From Candidatus Flexifilum breve (GTDB lineage: Bacteria; Chloroflexota; Anaerolineae; Aggregatilineales; Phototrophicaceae): a stretch of 64,000 nucleotides of DNA. The notes under the pieces are model-generated. The model ran no database searches. It was not told the origin of the DNA and saw nothing but the letters and a program-made list of their open reading frames with translations. Of this stretch, positions 34,589 through 44,047 are shown one piece after another (the stretch's first letter is position 1; every line of letters starts with the position of its first letter). The DNA is taken from contig JADKGC010000008.1 in NCBI GenBank assembly GCA_016717205.1, positions 1 to 64,000 of the forward strand, in the 5' to 3' direction. Position numbers and translations under genes: made by a program.

Positions 34589-35587
34589 ATGTCAGCGAAA
34601 ACCATCACAGTCCTAACAATCGTACTCTGCCTAGTCTCATTTCGATCGATATTTGGTCAAGAATCTACTCCTTCTCCATATTTACCGGAATATCCAATAA
34701 CAGTTGAGAGCTGTGGTGAGCCAGTTACTTTTGCACAGGCTCCGTCGCGCGCCATTTCATTCGATACGAACATGACGGAGATTATGCTGGCACTGGGATT
34801 GGAAGATTCAATGGTCGGATATTGGATATCGGGAGTTCCGGTTAAGGTCGACTACCAAGAGCAGATTGCGAACGTACCCTTAATTTCCGATGTAACTTGG
34901 CCTCCTCCTGGAATGGAAACAATTGTAAGTTATAGTCCCGACTTTGTTTTCGGAGCGTGGAATTATAACTTCTCTGAAGAGTGGGGCGTAACACCAGAGG
35001 CGTTGGCAGAATTTGGGGTGACGAGTTATGTGTTGAGTGAATCATGCATTACTGTCGGTGTGCAACCAGATCCAAGTCTAGAGCGAACTTACCAAGATAT
35101 ACTCAATATTGGGCTGATTTTTGGAGTTGAAGATCGCGCACAAACGATTGTGAGTGAGATGCGTGCCAACATACAAGATATTCAAGACCACCTGCGCGAT
35201 GTACAGACACCGTTACGAGCAATGTACTACGGAGGTGGCTCTGATGCAGCATTTTCTGCCGGTCGATACGCAATGCCAACCCTGTTGTTGTCAACTGCTG
35301 GCGCGATAAATATACTTGGAGACATAGAGGATGATTGGATCCCGGAAGCTAGCTGGGAGACTATTATCTCTCTGGACCCAGAAGTCATTCTTATCGATGA
35401 CACTCCTTGGGAAAGTGCAGAAGCACGTATTGCAACACTCAAGTCACTGCCGCAACTTGCAGATGTAACTGCGGTTCGTGAGGAGCGATTCGTCGTCGTA
35501 CCATGGACTTACGTGCTTCCGGGTATCGATATGGATGAAGCTATCGCTTTTTTGGCGCATGAATTCCACCCCGAACGCTTCGAGTGA
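34589..35587 (+). CDS. Periplasmic-type binding protein of a siderophore/haem/cobalamin ABC importer
   Basis: 332 residues from the ATG at 34589 (an earlier in-frame start gives a poor N-terminus). The signal peptide is TITVLTIVLCLVSFRSIFGQ. The mature part has ITVESCGEPVTFAQAPSRAISFD, split here as ITVESCGEPVTF and APSRAISFD, then TEIMLALGLEDSMVGY: the Peripla_BP_2/FecB-BtuF start. The C-terminal WETIISLDPEVILIDD is equally typical. It captures an iron-siderophore, haem or corrinoid outside the membrane and delivers it to the FecCD-like permease encoded next. A strong hairpin terminator after it would lower expression of the downstream genes. No lipobox is present. Confidence 0.88.
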   Translation: MSAKTITVLTIVLCLVSFRSIFGQESTPSPYLPEYPITVESCGEPVTFAQAPSRAISFDTNMTEIMLALGLEDSMVGYWISGVPVKVDYQEQIANVPLISDVTWPPPGMETIVSYSPDFVFGAWNYNFSEEWGVTPEALAEFGVTSYVLSESCITVGVQPDPSLERTYQDILNIGLIFGVEDRAQTIVSEMRANIQDIQDHLRDVQTPLRAMYYGGGSDAAFSAGRYAMPTLLLSTAGAINILGDIEDDWIPEASWETIISLDPEVILIDDTPWESAEARIATLKSLPQLADVTAVREERFVVVPWTYVLPGIDMDEAIAFLAHEFHPERFE

Positions 35588-35615
35588 TACGTTTGACAGT
35601 GTAAGCTGATACCTC

Positions 35616-35652
35616 AAATGTGGCATCTTAAGTCTGGTGCCACATTTTGTTT
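35616..35652 (+). terminator. Strong terminator/attenuator between binding protein and permease genes
   Basis: AAATGTGGCA (35616-35625) and TGCCACATTT (35638-35647) form a perfect 10-bp stem with a 12-nt loop, followed by TGTTTATC. Its position inside the importer operon suggests that the binding protein is made in excess over the membrane parts. Confidence 0.75.
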
Positions 35653-35703
35653 ATCTTGAGTGGTAGTTACGGAATCTATCTCTGATTGTTGGACACCTAG
35701 CCA

Positions 35704-36738
35704 ATGACTCTTCGAACTGTAGTTTTTATCTTAATAGTATTACTCGTACTTTCAATTACTGTTGGAGTTTCAATTGGAGCAGTGTCTATTGCAATTAGCG
35801 ATGTTTGGCAAATAGCTGGTTATAAAATTGGGTTGTTACAACAAGGCACTTGGTCATCGGCCACAGAAAATATAGTCTGGCTAATTCGGTTTCCGCGCGT
35901 GTTCCTCGCAGCATTGGTGGGGGGTGTTTTGGCTGTTACAGGGGCAACCTTACAAACAATGGTACGCAATCCACTTGCTGACCCTTACATTCTTGGCATT
36001 TCAGCAGGTGCTTCAGTCGGGGCTGTACTAGCTATTGGCTTGGGGTTGTTCGCTTTTCTTGGTACTCTGGCTGTTTCCTTGGCTGCCTTTTTAGGGGCAG
36101 CAGTTACTTTTCTTGTTGTACTCTTCCTCTCATCCGTTGGAGGAACTGTGGCACCTGGGCGGCTCGTGATGGCGGGGTTAGGCATGGGCTATTTTTTATC
36201 CGGTATTACTGGCTTAATAACACTCACGTCGAGCAACCGATTGCTTGCCGGAGAAATACTCTCATGGACGTTGGGAAGTTTGGCACGTGCGACGTGGTTT
36301 GACTTAACGCTCCCTGCATTTCTACTATCAACTGTTACTGCTGTTTTACTCATTCAGGCGCGAAAGCTAAACGCATTGCTTCTTGGAGATGAGACTGCAG
36401 CAACATTGGGGCTAAACGTTTCCGCATTGCGCAGACAGCTCTTCATTTTGGTCGCATTATTAATTGGCATCACAGTAGCAGTGAGTGGTTCAATTGGCTT
36501 TATCGGATTGATGGTTCCACATATTGTTCGTATCTTTGTGCGTTCCGATCATCGACGCATATTGCCGGTTAGCGCGATTTTAGGAGGCATATTACTTGTT
36601 TGGACAGACATATTATCTCGTATTGTATTCGCACCTTCAGAATTACCGGTTGGAGTGGTTACTGCTATAGTAGGAGGCCCCTTTTTTCTCTGGATCATTT
36701 TTCGTAATCATACAACCGATTATAGGGACCTTCACTGA
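35704..36738 (+). CDS. FecCD-family ABC importer permease
   Basis: 344 residues with about ten hydrophobic helices. The family motifs RFPRVFLAALVGGVLAVTGATLQ (split as RFPRVFLAALVGG and LAVTGATLQ), RNPLADPYILGISAGASVGA and SGSIGFIGLMVPHIVR are all present. FecCD permeases form the homodimeric channel for iron-siderophore, haem or vitamin B12 uptake. The stop overlaps the ATPase start (TGATG). Codon use is AT-rich like the whole operon. Confidence 0.93.
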   Translation: MTLRTVVFILIVLLVLSITVGVSIGAVSIAISDVWQIAGYKIGLLQQGTWSSATENIVWLIRFPRVFLAALVGGVLAVTGATLQTMVRNPLADPYILGISAGASVGAVLAIGLGLFAFLGTLAVSLAAFLGAAVTFLVVLFLSSVGGTVAPGRLVMAGLGMGYFLSGITGLITLTSSNRLLAGEILSWTLGSLARATWFDLTLPAFLLSTVTAVLLIQARKLNALLLGDETAATLGLNVSALRRQLFILVALLIGITVAVSGSIGFIGLMVPHIVRIFVRSDHRRILPVSAILGGILLVWTDILSRIVFAPSELPVGVVTAIVGGPFFLWIIFRNHTTDYRDLH

Positions 36739-37538
36739 TGCTTGAGGTTGAGAATTTAAGTTGGTCAGTACAACTCGATCGTAGTGCTGTAAGGATCGTA
36801 AACGAAATTGAGCTTCGTGTCGAGCATAAAGAATTTGTTGCGTTGATTGGACCCAACGGTTCAGGTAAATCTAGCCTTTTACGGTTGATTTATCGATTGC
36901 TCCTCCCTGAAACTGGTGTGGTTTCTTTGAATGGACGTAACATATGGGACATGAATGCAAAATACTATGCTCGAAATGCCGCCGTTGTTTCCCAAGAACA
37001 GTCGAGCGATTTTGATTTTAATGTTGTGGAAGTGGTAATGATGGGGCGATTGCCTCACAAAGGCAACTTCGAACGCGATAGCTTAGAAGACAAGAACATC
37101 GCTGAACAGGCATTAGCACGTGTAGGATTGACTGCATTCCAGAATCGCATCTATCGTACGCTTTCAGGCGGCGAAAAACAAAGAGTTCAGATTGCACGTG
37201 CATTAGCACAACAACCTCAATTGCTTATTCTTGATGAGCCGACAAACCACTTAGATATTCGCTATCAACTGGAGATATTGGAGTTATTGCGCTCATTAGG
37301 TATTTCGGTTCTTACTGCACTACATGATCTGAATTTGGCTGCACGCTATTCAAATAGAATTTACCTACTCAAAGAGGGGCATATCATCACTCATGGACCA
37401 CCCAAATATGTACTCACTGCAAAGAATATTGAGAACGTTTACGGAGTAGCTGCCAATGTTTCTCTAGACCAAGCAACTGGCGCTCTTCACATCAGTTACA
37501 CAGGAATAGCTAATAATCGACTAGATAATGAGAAATAA
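36738..37538 (+). CDS. ABC importer ATPase (FepC/HmuV-like)
   Basis: 266 residues. Walker A GPNGSGKSSLL (about 37-47), signature LSGGEKQRVQIARAL, Walker B LLILDEPTNHLD and switch His TALHDLNLAARY are all present. It energises the FecCD-like permease encoded upstream. The substrate class (siderophore, haem or cobalamin) cannot be fixed from sequence alone. The promoter shared with the following importer suggests a common metal-related signal. Confidence 0.93.
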   Translation: MLEVENLSWSVQLDRSAVRIVNEIELRVEHKEFVALIGPNGSGKSSLLRLIYRLLLPETGVVSLNGRNIWDMNAKYYARNAAVVSQEQSSDFDFNVVEVVMMGRLPHKGNFERDSLEDKNIAEQALARVGLTAFQNRIYRTLSGGEKQRVQIARALAQQPQLLILDEPTNHLDIRYQLEILELLRSLGISVLTALHDLNLAARYSNRIYLLKEGHIITHGPPKYVLTAKNIENVYGVAANVSLDQATGALHISYTGIANNRLDNEK

Positions 37539-37629
37539 TCGTGTTTTCGGAGAATACATGAACGATAGTGAACCTATGGTTTCAATAGTGATGGTCAATT
37601 GGACTAGTTTTTTGGGGGATAGATCAACA

Positions 37630-37663
37630 CCACACGCTTTTCACCAGCTCATGTTACTATAAC
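37630..37663 (+). promoter_or_regulatory. Promoter shared with the first ABC importer (copy 2)
   Basis: CCACACGCTTTT, 7 variable bases, then TCATGTTACTATAA. CGCTTT (37635-37640) and TATAAC (37658-37663) are 17 bases apart. It lies about 100 bases upstream of the binding-protein ATG, leaving room for a leader. See the copy at 34524-34557. Confidence 0.65.
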
Positions 37664-37760
37664 ATAGTGGCAGGTCACAATCGCTACAGGACTTAACATT
37701 ATTATCTTTCGCGCCGATATCTTTTACCCGGTCGACTTAACGATACAGGAGAAAAGGCTG

Positions 37761-38912
37761 ATGAAACTGCGTTCGCTCGTCGTTGCAGTTGCGCTGTTCG
37801 TGCTGAGCGCCGCTGCGGTTCGCGCCCAAGACGCGACCCCGCTGTACGTCTACATCGATGGTGACACTAACATTCAGGATTTGTGGAACAACATCATCGC
37901 CCCTCAGTTTGAAGAAGCGTTCCCGGAGTACGACATCGAAGTTGTTGTAACGCGCGGCGTGGGCGGCGGGAATGCCGACATCGCCGACCGCGCCTTGGCG
38001 GCGCTGGAGACCGGCGACGACCCGCAGGCGGACTTTTTAGAGTCGATAGACGTGGAGTCGAACCCGGCGTGGCTGGAAAACGACCTATTCGTGGAGCTGA
38101 CGGAAGAAAACGTGCCGAATATCGCCAACCTGAGCGAAGCCGCGTCTGAGCGCCTGCCGCAGGTAACGCCGTATCGCGGGGCGCAGGTGCTGCTTGCCTA
38201 CAACAGCGACGTAGTGGCGGAAGAAGATGTCCCCACTACCTACGCCGAACTGATCGAGTGGATTCAGGCGAACCCTGGCCGCTTCGTCTACTGCCGCCCC
38301 GACCGCGGCGGCAGCGGTGCTGCAATGGTGCAACGCGCGATCTGGGAAGTAACCGGGCAGGATCCCTCGCTGTTCCAGCCCGGCGAAGCCGACCCAGAGC
38401 TGATCGCCCAGTACCCGGCGGCGTGGGAACTGCTCGCCAGCATCCACGACTCGATTTATGAGGGCGGCGCGTACCCTGGCGGCAACCTGCCCGTGATCGA
38501 ACTTCTGGCGAATGGTTCGGTGGACATGATTACGGCATGGTCGGATCAGGCGATCCAGAACATCAACCTAGGCGTGCTGCCGCCGAGCACCCGCCTGGCG
38601 CAGTTGCAGGACCTGCCGTTCAGCGGCGGTATCTCGGGAGGCGGTGCGATTCCAGCAAACGCGGCGAACCTGGAAGGTGCGCTCGAACTGTACAACTTTC
38701 TCCTGACGCCGGAAATCTAGGAAACGATCGTGCGCGAAATCGGCGGCATCCCGGCAGTGAGCTGGGATCAATTTGCGGTGGAATTCCAGCAGGAATACAC
38801 AAACGTGATCGTCGATAACATCCCCTCGTGGCCGGACGGCGCGTACAGCGCGGCGCTGGTCGAAGGCTGGTACGAGAACGTGGCGACCAACATCGACCTC
38901 GCCAGCGAGTAA
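37761..38912 (+). pseudogene. ABC solute-binding protein with an in-frame amber stop
   Basis: The signal peptide is LRSLVVAVALFVLSAAAVRAQ. The mature protein (LYVYIDGDTNIQDLWNNI, ALAALETGDDPQADFLESID, then FVYCRPDRGGSGAAMVQRAI) fits bacterial solute-binding proteins of the iron, polyamine or YnjB-like type. Codon 320 is TAG (38718-38720). The same frame then continues without a gap as ETIVREIGGIPAVSWDQF to a stop at 38912, which gives a normal length of 383. CAG to TAG is the simplest explanation. The gene is GC-rich (clearly unlike the AT-rich importer before it) and starts a four-gene operon. Readthrough, recent mutation or sequencing error are all possible. Confidence 0.85.
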
Positions 38913-38942
38913 TTAGCGCGGCAACAGCATCGATTTTCTTGT

Positions 38943-38976
38943 AGGGGCGCGCCGCTTCGCTGATGGCTGTGCCCCT
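38943..38976. repeat. GC-rich hairpin between binding-protein and permease genes
   Basis: AGGGGC (38943-38948) pairs with GCCCCT (38971-38976), with further GCC/GGC pairing inside. It resembles a REP-like intergenic hairpin and may stabilise the upstream mRNA segment. Confidence 0.5.
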
Positions 38977-39019
38977 GCATCGATCACAAGACCCGTTCGC
39001 CTGGTTCGATTGATTACCT

Positions 39020-39913
39020 ATGACCAGTACCCTACCTGCCCCACCCCCTGCCGCCCGCCCCAACTGGCGGCGCAACCTGGGTGCATACCTGCTGATCGCG
39101 CCGCCGTTCGCGCTGATGGTGCTGCTGATCTTCATCCCGGCGATCCAGTCGATCGTCCGCACCGTCACGATCGATGTGAACGGACAGCTAGGCTTCTCGC
39201 TCTCGCGCTACGCGGACTTCTTCCATGACCCGATCAGCGTCAGCAACCTGATCTTCACCTTTCAGATCACGCTGCTCTCGATGGTCGCGATCTTCGCCTT
39301 CTGCTTCCCGCTGGCACTCTACCTGCGCTTTTCGAACGGGCGAATTGCGTCGGCGGTGCAGGTGCTGGCGCTGTTCCCGCTGTTCGTGCCGGGGATCATT
39401 CTCTGCTTCGCGCTGATCCGTTTCCTGGGTACGCGCGGCACGCTGGAGACAATCATCAGCGCGTTTGGCTTCATGGGCTACCACACGCCCTACCTGAAGC
39501 CCGCCGCGATTATCATTGGCATGGTGTGGGAGTCGATCCCGTTCACCGTGCTGGTACTCACTGCCGGGCTGCGGCAGGTGAGCGACTCGCTGATTGAGAG
39601 CGCGCGCGATGTAGGCGCGAGCAGCTGGCAGATTTTCTGGCGAATCATCCTGCCGCAGATCACGCGCCCACTCATGATCGCGTTCTCGCTTAACTTCCTA
39701 GGCATCTTCGGGAGCTTCACGCTGCCGTACCTGCTCGGCCCGGCAGCCCCGCAGATGATGGGCGTGTACATGCAGCAGACGTTCAGCTCGTATCGCCGCC
39801 CCGACGATGCCGAGACGCAGGCCGTGATCACGTTCATCATCAGCGCGTTCGTCGGCTTTTTGTACGTCCACACGGTGGCGCACCAGCGCACGCAGCAGGG
39901 AAACGACTCATGA
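39020..39913 (+). CDS. ABC importer permease (PotB/CysT-like)
   Basis: 297 residues, six hydrophobic helices beginning with YLLIAPPFALMVLLIFIPAI. The BPD_transp_1 EAA loop reads ESARDVGASSWQIFWRIILPQ, split as ESARDVGASSWQ and RIILPQITRP. It forms the channel with the next gene product. The reading frame overlaps the following permease by 4 bases (ATGA). The substrate is probably the same small ion or compound bound by the interrupted binding protein. Confidence 0.9.
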   Translation: MTSTLPAPPPAARPNWRRNLGAYLLIAPPFALMVLLIFIPAIQSIVRTVTIDVNGQLGFSLSRYADFFHDPISVSNLIFTFQITLLSMVAIFAFCFPLALYLRFSNGRIASAVQVLALFPLFVPGIILCFALIRFLGTRGTLETIISAFGFMGYHTPYLKPAAIIIGMVWESIPFTVLVLTAGLRQVSDSLIESARDVGASSWQIFWRIILPQITRPLMIAFSLNFLGIFGSFTLPYLLGPAAPQMMGVYMQQTFSSYRRPDDAETQAVITFIISAFVGFLYVHTVAHQRTQQGNDS

Positions 39914-40791
39914 CTACGATCACGCAGCCTGCCCCGTCGCCGCTGGAGAACAGCTTCTGGAAGAGCACGCTGCTCAGCTTCCGCGCCATGCTGCGGCGCG
40001 ATGGCTTCGGGCTGATCATGCTGTTCATCATGATCCTGTTCATCCTCGGCCCGATCTATTCGGTGGTGCTGTGGGCATTTGCTGAGCGCTGGACGTATCC
40101 CTCGCTCATCCCGCAGCAGTTCGGACTCAGCTTCTGGGAGCGCACGTTCTCACGTGCGGACATCGCTAGGGCGCTGCCGTTCAGCATCGTGCTGGCGCTG
40201 GTCGTGACGCTGATCTCGGCGGCGATCTGTCTGCCCGCCGCCTACGCCTTCGCACGCATCAGATTTCCGGGGCGGCAGGCGCTGCTGCTCTCCTTTCTAG
40301 CGACGAATGCCTTTCCGCGCTTCGGGCTGTACGTGAGCATCGCCGTGATCTTCTTCCGCCTCAACCTGATCGGCACGATCCCGGGCGTGATCCTGATCCA
40401 GTTGGTCAACACACTGCTGCTGCTGATATGGATACCGACGGCGGCGTTTCAGGGCGTGGATAAATCGCTGGAAGAAGCCGCGCTCGATGTGGGCGCGTCG
40501 CAGCTGACGGTGTTCATCCGCGTCACGCTGCCGATGGTGCTGCCTGCGCTGAGCGCCGCGCTGCTGCTGACGTTTGTCAACACCTTCTACGAGTCGCAGG
40601 GCGCGCTGATCGTCGGGCTGCCGCGCGTGGTGACGATGCCCGTGCTGATGTACCCGCTAATCAACAGCAACCTAGTGGTGCAGTTCGGCGCGATCGTGTC
40701 GCTAGTGCTATGGGTTCCGTCTGTGCTGATGCTCGTTTTCGCCCAGCGCCTGCTACGCGGCGGCTATCTGACTGCCGGGTTCGGCTTATAA
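39910..40791 (+). CDS. ABC importer permease (PotC/CysW-like)
   Basis: 293 residues with six helices. The EAA motif is EEAALDVGASQLTVFIRVTLP (split EEAALDVGASQ and VTLPMVLPAL). It has a long N-terminal cytoplasmic part before LIMLFIMILFILGPIYSV. It pairs with the previous permease as a heterodimer. The ATPase gene starts 17 bases after its stop. Confidence 0.9.
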   Translation: MTTITQPAPSPLENSFWKSTLLSFRAMLRRDGFGLIMLFIMILFILGPIYSVVLWAFAERWTYPSLIPQQFGLSFWERTFSRADIARALPFSIVLALVVTLISAAICLPAAYAFARIRFPGRQALLLSFLATNAFPRFGLYVSIAVIFFRLNLIGTIPGVILIQLVNTLLLLIWIPTAAFQGVDKSLEEAALDVGASQLTVFIRVTLPMVLPALSAALLLTFVNTFYESQGALIVGLPRVVTMPVLMYPLINSNLVVQFGAIVSLVLWVPSVLMLVFAQRLLRGGYLTAGFGL

Positions 40792-40807
40792 CGTTGAGGA
40801 CTTGCTT

Positions 40808-41890
40808 ATGGCAACGCTCGATCTCGTCAAACTCTCGAAACGCTTTGGCAGCGTAACCGCCGTCGATACGCTCGATTTGCAGGTGCGTGACGGTGAGTTC
40901 ATGTGCATCCTCGGTCCGTCCGGGTGCGGTAAGAGCACACTGCTGCGTGTGATCGCGGGCTTCGAGACGCCGACCGACGGCGACATCCGCATCGACGCCG
41001 ATTCGGTCACGCCGCTGCCCGCCAACCGCCGCCCCACCGCGATGGTGTTCCAGAAATATACGCTGTGGCCGCACATGACCGTGTTCAGCAACATCGCCTT
41101 CGGGTTGCAGCTTCGCAAGCTGCCGCGCCAGCAGATTCAGCGCAAGGTGGAAGAAGCACTGGCGATGGTCAGCCTGTCCGGCTACGAGGCGCGCTACCCG
41201 GCGCAGCTTTCGGGCGGGCAGCAGCAGCGAGTCGCGCTGGCACGGGCGCTGGTGCTCGAACCGAAAATCCTGCTGCTCGACGAGCCGTTCAGCAGCCTCG
41301 ACGCGATTTTGCGCGTGCGCCTGCGCGAAGAACTGCGGCGCATCCAGCGGCGACTGAACATCACTGCGATCTTCGTCACGCACGACCAAGAAGAAGCGCT
41401 CACGCTTGCCGACCGCATCGCGGTGATGAACGCGGGCCGTATCGAACAGTTGGACTCGCCCGCGCAGATTTATGCAAGCCCGCGCACGCTATTCGTGGCG
41501 GATTTCATCGGCGCGATGAATCTACTCGAAGGCGAGTCGCGCGGCAAGCGGTTGAGCGTCGGCGGGCTGACCTTGGATGCAGTCGAAGCGCCCGATGGTG
41601 TAGCGACGATTGCCGTGCGCCCTGAGGATTTGGCCGTTCTACCCGCTGCCCACCCCGATGCCTGGCATGCGACGGTCGAGCAGGTAATGGACCTAGGCCA
41701 CTACCGCCGCGCGCTGCTGGAGGTCGAGGGGCTACCCACGCTCAAGGTCTACCTGCCCAAGTCGTTCGCGCCCGCCGAAGGCGATACGCTGTTCGTGTTC
41801 CCGCGCCGCCTGCTGGTCTACCATGGCGAGGGCGCGCCGCACGAGATCTGCCGCACGCTGCCCGCCGAAGCGCTGGCGATCACGGTTTAG
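40808..41890 (+). CDS. ABC importer ATPase (PotA/FbpC/UgpC-like)
   Basis: 360 residues from ATG 40808 (GAGGA 7 nt upstream). Walker A LGPSGCGKSTLLRV, signature LSGGQQQRVALARALVLEPK (split as LSGGQQQRVALAR), Walker B ILLLDEPFSSLDA and switch FVTHDQEEALTLADR are intact. A C-terminal TOBE-like regulatory domain starts at about residue 240 (LEGESRGKRLSVGGLTL ... IAVRPEDL). It drives the GC-rich importer encoded by the three genes upstream. The family covers polyamines, ferric iron, sulfate and phosphonates. Confidence 0.92.
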   Translation: MATLDLVKLSKRFGSVTAVDTLDLQVRDGEFMCILGPSGCGKSTLLRVIAGFETPTDGDIRIDADSVTPLPANRRPTAMVFQKYTLWPHMTVFSNIAFGLQLRKLPRQQIQRKVEEALAMVSLSGYEARYPAQLSGGQQQRVALARALVLEPKILLLDEPFSSLDAILRVRLREELRRIQRRLNITAIFVTHDQEEALTLADRIAVMNAGRIEQLDSPAQIYASPRTLFVADFIGAMNLLEGESRGKRLSVGGLTLDAVEAPDGVATIAVRPEDLAVLPAAHPDAWHATVEQVMDLGHYRRALLEVEGLPTLKVYLPKSFAPAEGDTLFVFPRRLLVYHGEGAPHEICRTLPAEALAITV

Positions 41891-42084
41891 GGTCGAGGAA
41901 GTTCGGATTAGTTCTTTGGGGGTTAGATCAATCAGAATCCTTTGCAGAACAAACAATCGGTTAATGTCTAATCCAGTTGTTCCCCCAGATTCCTAATTCA
42001 ACATCTGAATATAAATCTGCAGGAACAGCCTTATTGTTTTGCCGACGAATTATGGTTCAGAAAAATACCCAGAGGAAAACGAGC

Positions 42085-42567
42085 CTACGCCATTCCCTCT
42101 AGAACTTCCTTTATTGTATTATGCACCATCAATTTACTCACAGCGCGCCTCGCATATGATGTAATATGTGCACCCGGTTCTGGCTGAATATCCGTGTTAG
42201 TGATCCGGTCTAGATAGACTTGTCCATTGAGGTGATCCATTTCATGTTGGATGACACGAGCGAAGAAATCTTCCGCCTCGATGTACTCTTCTGTGTTATC
42301 TAGTCTGTGATTCTTAACCTTTATTTTCTGGAATCGGGGAACCTTCGCCGTATAAAATGGAATGCTCAAACATGACTCGGTTCCAGGCTTAGTTTCCCCA
42401 GCATAAGTTTCCACAATTTCGGGATTAATCAGGATGAGTTTGCCATCATTCACTAGCTTGCCATCCTGCATATCAATTACACTTAGTCTCCAAGGAATAC
42501 CTACCTGAGGCGCAGCCAAACCAACACCTAAAGTTCCATACATCGTTCGATACATCTCGAAAATCAC
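42085..42567 (-). CDS. def: Peptide deformylase lacking its N-terminus
   Basis: 160 residues. Motif 1 GVGLAAPQVG, motif 2 ESCLSIP (EGCLS in the family) and motif 3 QHEMDHLNGQVYLDRI (HExxH metal ligands) are all there. Deformylases remove formyl from nascent proteins. The usual 20-25 residues before EMYRTMYG (a strand and the first helix) are missing. The frame is open a little further (RVLEDV) up to about 42595, where IS110-type sequence begins. It is therefore probably a 5'-truncated copy, cut by a rearrangement or IS insertion. It is AT-rich. Confidence 0.75.
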   Translation of the reverse strand: MIFEMYRTMYGTLGVGLAAPQVGIPWRLSVIDMQDGKLVNDGKLILINPEIVETYAGETKPGTESCLSIPFYTAKVPRFQKIKVKNHRLDNTEEYIEAEDFFARVIQHEMDHLNGQVYLDRITNTDIQPEPGAHITSYARRAVSKLMVHNTIKEVLEGMA

Positions 42568-42610
42568 ATCTTCAAGGACTCTTAGTACCCATGCGACCAG
42601 TGATTATTTT

Positions 42611-43441
42611 GTGACGGATGAGGAGATGCTGGGGCTGCGCCAGCTAACGCGCTTACGGGCTGAACTGGTGGAACTGGTTTCAGATCTCAAACGCCGGTTA
42701 CTCACGCTGCTCGACCAAACCTTTCCCGAATTCGAGACGTTCCTTCGCGAGAAGTACTGCAAAACCGAGCTCGCCCTGCTGCAGACTTATCCAACACCCA
42801 GCGATCTAGCAACCGTTGACGTTGACACCTTAACAAAATTGCTCGAGACACACAGCCATTACAAAATTGGACGAGCCAAAGCGGAGTTCATCTTGAAGGC
42901 AGCTCAAACGTCGTTCGGCGTTCCCTATGGGCACAAAGCCGCTCGTATCCAGATTCGTTTACTCGCCGCACAAATTGTCCACTTGGAAGGACAACAGAAA
43001 GAACTCAACCGGGAAATTGCGACCTATGTCGCTGCCATCCCGAATTGTCTGACCACCATCAGCGGGATTAGACCCATCATTGCTGCGGTTCTGTTGGGCG
43101 AGATTGGCGACATACGGCGCTTCAGAAATGCCAAGGCACTGGTTGCCTATGCGGGCATTGACCCCAATGTAAGTCAAAGTGGCGAATTTACTGCCAAGAA
43201 AACATACCTGTCCAAACGAGGCACTAGACACCTGCGGCGCGCAGTGTGGTTAGCCGCTTGCGCCGCCACTCGAAATGATCCAGCGTTCCAGGCATTACTG
43301 CAAAAGAAAATGGCAGAAGGCAAGCATTATCATCTGGCAATGGGGGCGGTAGCCAACAAATTGATGCATGTCATTTATGCGGTGATGAGGGACAACAAGC
43401 CTTACTATCCGCTAAAACTCGCCGGGTATCCAGCAGCGTAG
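42611..43441 (+). mobile_element. IS110-family transposase remnant (C-terminal part)
   Basis: 276 residues matching the C-terminal Transposase_20 region of IS110 transposases: TTISGIRPIIAAVLLGEIGDI, split as TTISGIRPIIAAV and LGEIGDIRRF, then ALVAYAGIDPNVSQSG and LSKRGTRHLRRAVWLAA. The N-terminal DEDD/RuvC-like catalytic domain (about 120-150 residues) is missing. The frame is open to about 42595, where it meets the deformylase fragment, so it is a truncated, probably inactive copy. Confidence 0.85.
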
Positions 43442-44047
43442 CTGCCGCCCTGCGGGGCGCTCGTACCACCCGTTCGCCAACGTCTCGTCGATGGTGTTCG
43501 GTGCGTTCAATATGTCACCTTAGCAGGGCGCGGGCAGCTGTCCAGCCGCACGCGGCTGCTGCTCGGCGTTCGCGCGTCTGGCTGGTGCCGCTGCGCTCAT
43601 GCGCGAACGCCGGCAGGGCCAAGCCGACAGCCGCCTCAGTGCGCCCTGCTTTTGCGGCGACAGAACGCACCTTTACAATTCCATCGACCGAACCGACTGC
43701 CGCTACGGGTGGATTGCAAAGCTCACCATGGCGCTGCGGACTATCCGCAGCAGAATCCCTATCGAGCAGCAGCAGGTTCCAAGATGCATCCTCCTCCCCG
43801 CACTCCGGCGGGGTATGACCGATGGTCGCGAACTGCGGTGAAGAAAAAGAAACCGCGTCGGAAAGACCTCTGAACACTTGCTGGCGCGCCACAAGAGGCG
43901 CTGTCAGTGGGTCACGTTCGGGCCGCAACCGGGCATCATAGAGGAGTTTTTCAACGGAACATGCTTCGCACTGCTTCTCAGCTTACAAGGCTGAGAGGCG
44001 GCGCGTTTTTCATTTCCCGACCTGATGCACTTCTCTGGGAGGTGCTT
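43442..44047. other. Non-coding region right of the IS110 remnant
   Basis: About 600 GC-rich bases with overlapping open frames on both strands but no consistent protein-like composition or ribosome-binding site. A CTCAGC-N7-GCTGAG hairpin (43977-43995) precedes the SLOG gene. This may be the end of the cargo and the start of the backbone. Confidence 0.45.

Noticed and set aside
43515..43928. Minus-strand frame of 137 codons right of IS110
   Set aside because: Ala/Arg/Ser-rich without domain or ribosome-binding site, and equally long frames exist on the other strand.
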